This document shows, one piece after another, positions 1-5,856 of a DNA stretch of 10,387 bases. The DNA comes from JAYWIG01 sp043789035 (GTDB lineage: Bacteria; Pseudomonadota; Gammaproteobacteria; Burkholderiales; Burkholderiaceae_E): the NCBI GenBank assembly GCA_043789035.1, contig JAYWIG010000218.1, positions 1-10,387 of the forward strand. The letters run 5' to 3'. The translations under genes were made by a program, and so were the position numbers. How positions within the stretch are numbered: position 1 is the first letter of the stretch; each line of letters starts with the position of its first letter. Below the pieces are notes generated by a model that saw only the letters and a program-made list of their open reading frames with translations, was not told where the DNA came from and ran no database searches.

Positions 1-563
1 GCGGCTTGTAAAAACAAGCCAATTGGCACTTCGCTATCCTCAGTCAAGCCAAAACTCTTTCGATAAGGCTCCAACCGCTCAAAAAGATCTTCCTTAGATA
101 AGCTGAGCCCAGTAAAAGGATCTAAAACCACGGGCCCTTTATGCAAGTTAATTTTGATTAAAAAATGGCCAGGGAAAGAAACGCCCTCTGCATCAAGGCC
201 AACTGTGCGAGCAAGCTCGATATAAATAATGGCTAAGGTAATCGGAATACCCCGCCGACTCTCCAGCACTTTATGCACGAAGCTGTTGTCTGGGTCGTAA
301 TAGTTATTTACGTTGCCAGCAAAACCAAGTTCATGATGGAAAAAGCGTGAGGTTTCCTGCAATCGATTTAAATCCGTACTCAAATTACGGCAACGCTCTG
401 CCAGCCGCCTACCATGCTGCTCTAGGGTTGACAGTACATTTTCCAAATCAAGGCGTGGATATTCATCTTGTGCCAAAGACGCAGCCGCTTCAAAGAGTGG
501 AATCTTTTCAGCATCACTCACTAGTATTCGAAAATAAGCTAAATCAGAGAGTCGTTCGTACAT
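1..563 (-). CDS. sirB1: SirB1/YchA family transglutaminase-like protein (3' end missing)
   Basis: The reading frame starts at ATG 563-561 and stays open to the left edge, giving about 187 residues; the C-terminus lies outside the window. An in-frame TGA at 609-611 with no other usable start after it fixes the start. Residues about 75-137 carry the SirB1/YchA (Transglut_core2) signature: FHHELGF, then NYYDPDNSFVHKVLESRRGIPITL, seen here in pieces at 75-80, 88-100 and 103-110, followed by FPGHFLIK at 130-137 and VLDPF at 146-150. H133 and D148 correspond to the His and Asp of the transglutaminase fold. The only Cys in the visible part, C58, is not near the expected nucleophile position, so catalysis by a Cys triad is doubtful. 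Family members are usually about 270 residues, so roughly 80 are missing. Biochemical function is not established; the SirB name comes from a Salmonella regulator locus. It follows the 5'-nucleotidase gene on the same strand after 98 bases. No strong Shine-Dalgarno is visible. Confidence 0.85.
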   Translation of the reverse strand, partial: MYERLSDLAYFRILVSDAEKIPLFEAAASLAQDEYPRLDLENVLSTLEQHGRRLAERCRNLSTDLNRLQETSRFFHHELGFAGNVNNYYDPDNSFVHKVLESRRGIPITLAIIYIELARTVGLDAEGVSFPGHFLIKINLHKGPVVLDPFTGLSLSKEDLFERLEPYRKSFGLTEDSEVPIGLFLQA

Positions 564-661
564 AAGATGTAATGTAACTTGACTGGGATTGGCGCGTTGC
601 GCAAGATTTCAAGGCTTGCTTGCCCACTTGGCGCAGTTTTATACGAAACGTTTCAAGCCGC
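564..661. other. Intergenic gap between 5'-nucleotidase gene and sirB1
   Basis: This 98-base gap separates two minus-strand genes. It holds a perfect 10-base palindrome, GAAACGTTTC, at 645-654 and two copies of TTTCAAG (607-613 and 651-657). I see no convincing sigma-70 promoter and no GC-rich hairpin followed by a T-run in the minus direction, so read-through from the upstream gene is possible. No functional claim is made for the palindrome. Confidence 0.4.
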
Positions 662-1570
662 CTACTCACCATTCGCAATCCCACTAACCACCTGCCCCGT
701 TGGCCCTGCCGTCGCGCCAGATTCGCAATGCCGAGTCTGGTCATCAAAAAAGAAATCTGGCTCAAAGTGTTTTAGAAACGGCCCTTTCGCAAGCCCACCT
801 AAGAACATCGCTTCATCTACTTCGATACCCCAGCCAACCAAGGTGCGAATCGCCCGCTCATGCGCCGGAGCACTTCGCGCAGTCACTAGCGCCGTGCGCA
901 AGCGCATACGCGGGTTCGATCGCTGCAAGTTATTCAACGCTTCTAGAAGTGGTTTAAACGGGCCTGGTGGCAAGGGGTGTCCAACCTTGTCAGCCTCGTG
1001 CTTTTGAAAGGCTTGCAAGCCATGCGATTGGAACACCCGCTCTGACTCATCGGAGAACAACACCGCATCGCCATCGAAGGCAATCCGAATTTCCTCGGGG
1101 TGCGATTCAGAGGCTTGTACCGATTCTGGGAATACTCTGGCAGCTGGGTAACCCGCTAACAATGCGGCTCGTACATCGTCCTCATTGGCTGACAAAAACA
1201 AATTCGCTTTTAGGGGCTCAAGATATGTCCAAGGGGCACGGCCACGAGTAAAGACGCCTCGCTCTAGGCGCAAGCCTGCTTGTTTGGCCGAGTTGAATAC
1301 CCGAAGGCCAGAAACTGGGTCGTTTCTCGATACCACCACCACCTCGACTTGGCGCTCGCCATCGGTCGCGGTATTTGGGTCGAATGCCAAGAGTTTTTTG
1401 ACCAAAGCGAAGGCCACGCCGGGTTTCGCGGCCTCGTCAATTCGTTCACGCTGCATGCGCATGTAGGCGGTATCATTGCCGCCTTCGAACACGCGATTCT
1501 CTTCTTCAAAATCAAAAATCGCTCGCGAAGAGATTGCGACAACGAGTTTACCTTCGAGTGAAATAGCCAT
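662..1570 (-). CDS. Cytosolic 5'-nucleotidase (cN-I type)
   Basis: This 302-residue protein belongs to the 5'-nucleotidase family that includes eukaryotic cytosolic cN-IA/IB (PF06189). These enzymes dephosphorylate nucleoside 5'-monophosphates in the cytoplasm by a HAD-type mechanism. Near the N-terminus VVAISSRAIFDFEEEN (10-25) is the family's opening signature. The catalytic motif FDGDAVLFSDESE lies at 165-177, with D166 and D168 as nucleophile and general acid. ALVTARSAPAHER (227-239) is the second motif, GGLAKGPFL (258-266) supplies the lysine, and FFDDQ (274-278) the acidic metal-binding motif. All key residues are present and the length is normal for bacterial members. The ATG start is preferred because the family signature begins only a few residues later. 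No ordinary Shine-Dalgarno is seen: the GGCGG next to the ATG is too close and lies in a hairpin. It heads a possible two-gene unit with sirB1 and is divergent from ychF. Substrate preference (AMP, IMP or deoxynucleotides) cannot be read from sequence. Confidence 0.9.
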   Translation of the reverse strand: MAISLEGKLVVAISSRAIFDFEEENRVFEGGNDTAYMRMQRERIDEAAKPGVAFALVKKLLAFDPNTATDGERQVEVVVVSRNDPVSGLRVFNSAKQAGLRLERGVFTRGRAPWTYLEPLKANLFLSANEDDVRAALLAGYPAARVFPESVQASESHPEEIRIAFDGDAVLFSDESERVFQSHGLQAFQKHEADKVGHPLPPGPFKPLLEALNNLQRSNPRMRLRTALVTARSAPAHERAIRTLVGWGIEVDEAMFLGGLAKGPFLKHFEPDFFFDDQTRHCESGATAGPTGQVVSGIANGE

Positions 1571-1571
1571 A

Positions 1572-1594
1572 GCCGCCAGTGTAATGCAGGCGGC
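1572..1594. promoter_or_regulatory. Inverted repeat next to the 5'-nucleotidase start
   Basis: GCCGCC (1572-1577) and GGCGGC (1589-1594) form a perfect 6-base GC stem with an 11-base loop. On the minus strand the stem ends one base before the ATG of the 5'-nucleotidase gene and would cover its ribosome entry region. On the plus strand it is followed by six A residues, so it is not a terminator for plus-strand transcripts; the minus-strand T-run precedes the stem. A role in limiting translation is an inference only. Confidence 0.35.
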
Positions 1595-1671
1595 AAAAAA
1601 GGTTTATAGCCCGAAAGGTAAAATGCGGGCAATTCACCTATCACTCCTATAAAAAGCAAAGTTCTCGCACC

Positions 1672-2766
1672 ATGACTCTGAAATGCGGCATTGTTGGCCT
1701 GCCCAACGTCGGTAAATCCACTCTTTTCAATGCCCTTACTAAGGCAGGTATTGCGGCGGAGAACTATCCCTTTTGCACGATTGAACCCAACGTTGGCATG
1801 GTGGAAGTACCTGACCCTCGCCTTGGGCAGTTAAGTGCGCTAGTAAAACCGCTGAAAGAAATCCCTGCAACCGTCGAATTTGTCGACATCGCCGGTTTAG
1901 TGGCGGGTGCTAGCAAGGGCGAAGGTTTGGGCAACCAGTTCTTAGCCCACATTCGCGAAACCGATGCGATTGTGAATGTGGTGCGTTGCTTCGATGACGA
2001 CAATGTGATTCACGTCAATAACAAGGTCGACCCGTTATCCGACATCGAAACCATTCAAACTGAATTAGCGTTGGCCGATCTATCGACGTTAGAGAAACAA
2101 TTACATCGTTACGGCAAACTGGCTCGTTCGGGCACCGATAAAGAAGCAACCAAGTTGATTGCCATTTTAGAAAAATGCCAAAAGCAACTCGACCAAGGCT
2201 TACCAATTCGCGCGCTCGATTTGTCGGCTGATGATAGCGCGTTGATCAAGCCTTTGTGCTTTATTACTGCTAAGCCAGCGATGTATGTGGGTAACGTTAA
2301 AGAAGGGGGCTTTGAGAATAACCCTCACCTCACGGCGTTAGAGAACTACGCAAAAACTCAAGGCGCACCAGTGGTAGCAATTTGCGCCGCTATCGAGGCT
2401 GAAATTGCTGATATGGATGATACTGATAAAGAAGTGTTCTTGTCAGACATTGGCATGAAAGAACCGGGCTTGAATCGATTGATTCGTGCCGGCTTCACCT
2501 TGCTTGGTTTACAAACTTACTTCACAGCTGGTGAAAAAGAAGTTCGCGCTTGGACAGTGCAAGTCGGCGCAACCGCCCCGCAAGCAGCAGGCGTGATTCA
2601 CACCGATTTCGAACGAGGCTTTATTCGCGCCGAAGTTATTGCCTTCGATGAGTACATTCGCTTAGGTGGCGAGAGCAAATCGAAAGAGGCCGGCAAGATG
2701 CGCTTAGAGGGCAAAGAGTACATCGTGAAAGATGGCGATGTGATGCACTTCCGCTTTAATGTGTAG
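1672..2766 (+). CDS. ychF: Redox-responsive ribosome-associated ATPase YchF/OLA1 family
   Basis: This full-length (364-residue) YchF/OLA1 protein is an Obg-family P-loop NTPase that prefers ATP over GTP and associates with ribosomes in the cytoplasm. It has been linked to translation and to negative control of oxidative-stress responses. Motifs are in order: P-loop GLPNVGKST (9-17), switch I region CTIEPN (35-40), DIAGL (72-76) followed by the glycine-rich switch II, and NVKE (208-211) replacing the GTP-specific NKxD, which explains the ATP preference. A predicted coiled-coil insertion covers roughly 127-175. The C-terminal TGS domain runs from about 280 to 363 and ends with the family-typical GDVMHFRFNV. 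No residue looks missing. The start is the first ATG, five residues before the P-loop strand, as in other members. The upstream 101-base divergent gap must hold its promoter, but I could not assign -35 and -10 boxes confidently, and the Shine-Dalgarno is weak. Confidence 0.97.
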   Translation: MTLKCGIVGLPNVGKSTLFNALTKAGIAAENYPFCTIEPNVGMVEVPDPRLGQLSALVKPLKEIPATVEFVDIAGLVAGASKGEGLGNQFLAHIRETDAIVNVVRCFDDDNVIHVNNKVDPLSDIETIQTELALADLSTLEKQLHRYGKLARSGTDKEATKLIAILEKCQKQLDQGLPIRALDLSADDSALIKPLCFITAKPAMYVGNVKEGGFENNPHLTALENYAKTQGAPVVAICAAIEAEIADMDDTDKEVFLSDIGMKEPGLNRLIRAGFTLLGLQTYFTAGEKEVRAWTVQVGATAPQAAGVIHTDFERGFIRAEVIAFDEYIRLGGESKSKEAGKMRLEGKEYIVKDGDVMHFRFNV

Positions 2767-2798
2767 CTTGCCTGCGAGTAGCAGAGTAAAATTTATTC

Positions 2799-3101
2799 AT
2801 GGAGCGCTCAAGTTTATTGCATGATTTAGCGAAAAAATACGTCTGGTGGAAAACTCCTGACGAAGCTTTACTATTCCCGCAGCGCGTGATCGCACAGGTG
2901 ATGAACATCGGAGATTACAGCGATGTTCAAGCCATGAGTAACGAACAAGGTGACGATGTACTCAGGCGAACGCTCATGGCTGCCGAAGCTGGGCAATTCA
3001 ACCCAAAATCTTGGAGCTATTGGCACTATCGCCTTGGGCTTATTAAGGTTGAAACTGAGTTCGATCAAGTTCCGAGTATGCCCGTTCGAAAATTCGAATA
3101 A
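2799..3101 (+). CDS. Small conserved protein, candidate antitoxin-like partner of downstream nucleotidyltransferase
   Basis: This 100-residue, probably cytoplasmic protein has no signal peptide or membrane segment. I know of no assigned function. It shows a conserved-looking pattern that I recall from small proteins encoded beside AbiEii-type nucleotidyltransferases: YVWWKTPDEAL (14-24), PQRVIAQVMNIGD (27-39), SWSYWHYRLGL (71-81) and a C-terminal MPVRKF (94-99). The aromatic cluster W16, W17, W72, Y74, W75 and Y77 is striking for its size. It does not resemble the winged-helix AbiEi antitoxin. It begins 32 bases after the ychF stop and ends 3 bases before the next ATG, so the two genes are almost certainly co-transcribed and translationally coupled. 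TAAAAT at 2788-2793 could be a -10 element, which would give a nearly leaderless mRNA, but no -35 at proper spacing is visible. Antitoxin function is inferred from gene order alone; a structural or regulatory partner of the enzyme is equally possible. Confidence 0.75.
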   Translation: MERSSLLHDLAKKYVWWKTPDEALLFPQRVIAQVMNIGDYSDVQAMSNEQGDDVLRRTLMAAEAGQFNPKSWSYWHYRLGLIKVETEFDQVPSMPVRKFE

Positions 3102-3104
3102 GCC

Positions 3105-3755
3105 ATGCTCGCCCCCAAACTAGAAACACTTCCTGCGGCTCAACAGAGCCTTTGGCCGAAGTTATCGTTTACAAAAGAACTAGGCTTTACGCTGTATGGT
3201 GGCACTGCTATTGCGATTCAACTTGGCCATCGAATTTCTGTGGATTTCGATTTTTTTTCGCCAGTTTCTCTAGACAAAGCGCAAATTTTTCAAGCTGCGC
3301 CATTCCTTCGAAATGCGACTGTGATCCAAGATGAAGTAAATTCACTTACGCTATTCGTTACCGAACCCGATACGATAAACAGCACCGTCAAAATATCATT
3401 TTTTGGACTTATCAACGTTGGCCGCTATGAAGCTCCGCGCATCACAAACGACGGTGTGTTGAGCGTTGCGTCTCTCAATGACTTATTAGCAACCAAACTG
3501 AAAGTAATCCTTCAACGCGCAGAGGCTAAAGACTATATTGATATCGCAGCACTTATTCGATCTGGGATAAATTTGGCAACAGGTTTGTCGATTGCTCAAG
3601 AAATGTTCCGCCCTAGTTTTCAACCAAGCGAGAGGTTAAAAGCATTAACCTATTTCAATGATGGCGATCTAGGTACAGTCCAAACAACGGATCGCGCCAC
3701 TCTCATTTCCGCTGCCGCAAAAGTTCGGGAGCTACCTGCTATTCAACTCATTTGA
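3105..3755 (+). CDS. AbiEii/AbiGii toxin family nucleotidyltransferase
   Basis: This 216-residue protein matches the AbiEii/AbiGii/MenT-type nucleotidyltransferase family (PF08843, COG2253). Characterised members are toxins of type IV-like or related systems and can transfer nucleotides, in some cases to tRNA. The signature is clear: TLYGGTAIAIQLGHR (29-43) holds the GG-T motif, RISVDFDFFSP (43-53) provides the metal-binding D47 and D49, and NDLLATKLKVILQRAEAKDYIDIAAL (about 125-150) carries K131/K133, R138, D143 and D146. The C-terminal ALTYFNDGDLG (180-190) fits the family's usual tail. All expected catalytic residues are present, so the gene looks intact. It starts 3 bases after the preceding small gene with no clear Shine-Dalgarno, suggesting translational coupling. 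Its final 8 bases overlap the 3' end of ppk on the other strand. Target and toxicity are unknown; a non-toxic housekeeping nucleotidyltransferase is possible but less likely. Confidence 0.88.
   Translation: MLAPKLETLPAAQQSLWPKLSFTKELGFTLYGGTAIAIQLGHRISVDFDFFSPVSLDKAQIFQAAPFLRNATVIQDEVNSLTLFVTEPDTINSTVKISFFGLINVGRYEAPRITNDGVLSVASLNDLLATKLKVILQRAEAKDYIDIAALIRSGINLATGLSIAQEMFRPSFQPSERLKALTYFNDGDLGTVQTTDRATLISAAAKVRELPAIQLI
3251..3258 (+). repeat. T8 homopolymer inside the nucleotidyltransferase active-site codons
   Basis: A run of eight T residues spans the codons for D49, F50, F51 and S52 of the AbiEii-family protein, immediately after the catalytic D-x-D. Slippage by one base here, in replication or transcription, would frameshift the protein at its active site. 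That it acts as a phase switch is inference; the run is explained in part by adjacent Phe codons. Confidence 0.6.
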
Positions 3756-5775
3756 CAGCAACCCCAACAAACTGCTCTAGCAACATCATCTGCGAAATCT
3801 TCTTGGCGCCTCTCGCTCGTTTCTGAGTGTAGGCACCATCAGTACCCATTATCCAAGCCGAATGATTGTCTTGGATGTGTACTTTGAAGCCCCCGTCAAT
3901 CACCCGTTTTTTCAAGTCGTTTTGCAAAACTGGGAAGGCCACTTCAACGCGGCGTAGTAAGTTTCTATCCATTAAATCGGCCGAAGCGAGATACACATCT
4001 TGCTTGCCACCGTTTTCGAAATAGTAAATTCGACTGTGCTCTAAGAAGCGGCCGACAACGGAACGTACCCGTATATTTTCACTCATGCCTTTTGCGCCGG
4101 GCCGAAGCGCACAAACACCCCGCACAATTAACTCAACCGTCACGCCAGCTTGGCTGGCGGCATAGAGCGCTTCAATAATCGTATGCGAAAGTAACGCATT
4201 TACTTTGCACATGATGAGTGCTTTCTTTCCTGCTTTCGCGGCTCTAGTTTCATTAGCGATTGCGGCAATGAGAAAATCATGCAGATCAAAAGGTGACGTC
4301 ACAAGTTTGTTCAAAACTGCTTTTGTACCAACGCCAGTAAGGCGGTGGAACATGGCGTGCACATCGTCAGTCAACTCTTGGTTCGATGTTAGCAAACCAA
4401 AGTCTTCGTACAACTTTGCAGTACGCGCATGGTAGTTACCGGTGCCTAAATGCGCATAACGCACTAGCGCGTTACCTTCGCGCCGCACAACCAAGGCCAT
4501 CTTCGCATGTGTTTTATGGCCCACCACACCATACACAACGTGCGCTCCTGCGCGCTCTAATTGTTGAGCCCAATTGATATTGGTTTCTTCATCAAAGCGT
4601 GCCATTAATTCGACCACTACCGTCACTTCTTTCCCCGCTCTGGTCGCAGCGATCAAAGATGTCATTAAAGCCGAATCTGCACCCGTTCGGTAAATGGTTT
4701 GTTTAATGGCCACTACGTGCGGATCAATCGCCGCACTATTTAAAAACTCTGCCACAGGCGCAAAAGACTCATACGGATGATGAAGCAATACATCTTTTTT
4801 GCGAATCGTTCTAAAGATTGCGTCCGCCGGGTGCTGGTCCGTCGCAAGCGATGCAAATTTTTGTTGCGCCTGCTCAAAAGGTCGAAATAAAAGATCTGCG
4901 CGATTGACCAAATCAATGACTTGCGAAAGGCGCATCAAGTTCACAGGCCCATCAACTCGATAGCAATCGTTAGCATTTAGGTCGAGCTGTTTTAACAAAA
5001 ATTCAATCACCTTTGTGCTTGCCGTGGAAGACACTTCTAATCGAACCTCATCGCCATATTGGCGGTCAAGCAACTCACCCCGCAATGCCTCGCGAAGGTC
5101 GGCGACGTCATCATCATCTAGGAACAGTTCGCTGTTGCGGGTAACTCGAAACTGGTGCACCCCCTTAATCGACAAGCCGCTAAACAAATCTCCGACGAAA
5201 CCTTGCACAACAGAACTAAGAAGCATTAGCCCATGTTCGGCACCACAAACCTCTTTAGGCACCGCCAAAATGCGGGGCAAGAGCCTAGGTGCCTGTACGA
5301 TCGCGAAGTTTAACTTCTGGCCAAACACATCCACCCCTTCTAATTCAACGATGAAGTTCAAACTTTTATTCAAAATTCGAGGAAATGGGTGTGCGGGATT
5401 AATCGCTAACGGCGTAAGCAGCGGCTCGATGGAGGACTTAAATTCGTTTTGCGCCCAACTTCGGGTCGACTCGTTCCAAGAATGCCTTGGATGAAAAACC
5501 ACGCCCTGATGTGTCAGCGCGGGTAGCAGTTCATCATTGAGCAACCGATATTGTTTAGCAATTAATGCGGAGGCTCGGCTATACAACGGCACAATGGACT
5601 CAGGTGCTATTTGTTTAAGCTCTGCAACCCTAACTTCAAAAAACTCGTCTAAATTACTACTAACAATGGTTAAAAAGCGTAGCCGTTCTAAGAGAGGCAT
5701 ACGTTTATCCATAGCGAGGGCTAGTACCCGCTCATTGAAGGAGAGTATCCCCTGCTCCCGGTTAAGATATGGCAT
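3748..5775 (-). CDS. ppk1: Polyphosphate kinase 1
   Basis: PPK1 reversibly transfers the ATP gamma-phosphate onto inorganic polyphosphate chains and is usually membrane-associated. The open frame could begin at TTG 5841 (697 residues) or GTG 5814. I chose ATG 5775 (675 residues) because the TTG lies inside a PhoB-box match, the likely transcript would start downstream of it, and PPK1 proteins normally begin a few residues before the LNRE motif. No candidate has a good Shine-Dalgarno. Numbered from the TTG, the N-terminal domain shows LNREQGILSFNERVL (26-40) and RLRFLTIVSSNLDEFFEVRV (54-72). VGHKTHAK (440-447) carries the autophosphorylated histidine H445. RYAHLGTGNY holds H464 and FLEHSRIYYFENGG holds H602. 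These three fall exactly 10 residues after E. coli H435, H454 and H592. SADLMDRNLLRRVEVAFPV (620-638) is the C-terminal core. It is divergent from ppx and converges on the AbiEii-family gene with an 8-base overlap. Confidence 0.95.
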   Translation of the reverse strand: MPYLNREQGILSFNERVLALAMDKRMPLLERLRFLTIVSSNLDEFFEVRVAELKQIAPESIVPLYSRASALIAKQYRLLNDELLPALTHQGVVFHPRHSWNESTRSWAQNEFKSSIEPLLTPLAINPAHPFPRILNKSLNFIVELEGVDVFGQKLNFAIVQAPRLLPRILAVPKEVCGAEHGLMLLSSVVQGFVGDLFSGLSIKGVHQFRVTRNSELFLDDDDVADLREALRGELLDRQYGDEVRLEVSSTASTKVIEFLLKQLDLNANDCYRVDGPVNLMRLSQVIDLVNRADLLFRPFEQAQQKFASLATDQHPADAIFRTIRKKDVLLHHPYESFAPVAEFLNSAAIDPHVVAIKQTIYRTGADSALMTSLIAATRAGKEVTVVVELMARFDEETNINWAQQLERAGAHVVYGVVGHKTHAKMALVVRREGNALVRYAHLGTGNYHARTAKLYEDFGLLTSNQELTDDVHAMFHRLTGVGTKAVLNKLVTSPFDLHDFLIAAIANETRAAKAGKKALIMCKVNALLSHTIIEALYAASQAGVTVELIVRGVCALRPGAKGMSENIRVRSVVGRFLEHSRIYYFENGGKQDVYLASADLMDRNLLRRVEVAFPVLQNDLKKRVIDGGFKVHIQDNHSAWIMGTDGAYTQKRARGAKKISQMMLLEQFVGVAVK

Positions 5776-5830
5776 TGGACTTATACTTTGGTTTAATTTA
5801 GCGACGTTGCTCACCTTGAAGTTAGCTTGG

Positions 5831-5852
5831 TAATTTGACAATTTTATGACGG
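5831..5852 (-). promoter_or_regulatory. Candidate PhoB box upstream of ppk1
   Basis: On the minus strand, reading from 5852 down to 5831, the site is CCGTCAT, AAAA, TTGTCAA, ATTA: two 7-base half-sites, each followed by an AT-rich 4-base spacer. This is the 7+4+7+4 arrangement bound by PhoB. Against the enterobacterial 18-base consensus CTGTCAT-AWAW-CTGTCAY, with W meaning A or T, I count 15 matches in 18. Ten bases further, TAACTT (5824-5819) sits where the -10 element of a Pho promoter belongs and keeps the T, A and final T of TATAAT. Transcription would begin near 5812, leaving a leader of about 37 bases before ATG 5775. PhoB control of ppk is known in several proteobacteria. Whether ppx is also affected is unclear, though the site lies only 4 bases from its ATG. 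Confidence 0.7.
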
Positions 5853-5856
5853 TTTA

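Noticed and set aside
3..20. GGCTTGT-AAAA-ACAAGCC inverted repeat at the left edge as a terminator or operator
   Set aside because: It lies within the sirB1 coding frame (GLFLQA codons), has no T-run after the stem, and its surroundings are cut off by the window.
544..765. Minus-strand frame between the 5'-nucleotidase gene and sirB1
   Set aside because: It overlaps the end of one gene and the start of the other in a different frame and shows no family motif.
579..1007. Plus-strand open frame of 142 codons
   Set aside because: It lies opposite the well-supported 5'-nucleotidase gene, with no recognisable domain; it is a shadow frame.
1589..1600. Hairpin plus A-run as an intrinsic terminator
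   Set aside because: On the plus strand the stem is followed by A, not T; on the minus strand the T-run precedes the stem. Neither orientation fits a terminator.
2768..2793. TTGCCT/TAAAAT as a dedicated promoter for the two-gene module
   Set aside because: The spacer is only 14 bases, too short for a sigma-70 promoter; only the TAAAAT element is mentioned as a weak possibility.
5015..5494. Plus-strand open frame of 159 codons inside ppk1
   Set aside because: It is antisense to the conserved PPK1 N-terminal and middle domains, with Ser/Arg/Asn-rich composition typical of an opposite-strand shadow.
5835..5840. Perfect TTGACA on the plus strand as a -35 box for ppx
   Set aside because: With normal spacing the -10 would fall at about 5858, inside ppx after its ATG. 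The bases are better explained as the complement of a PhoB half-site.
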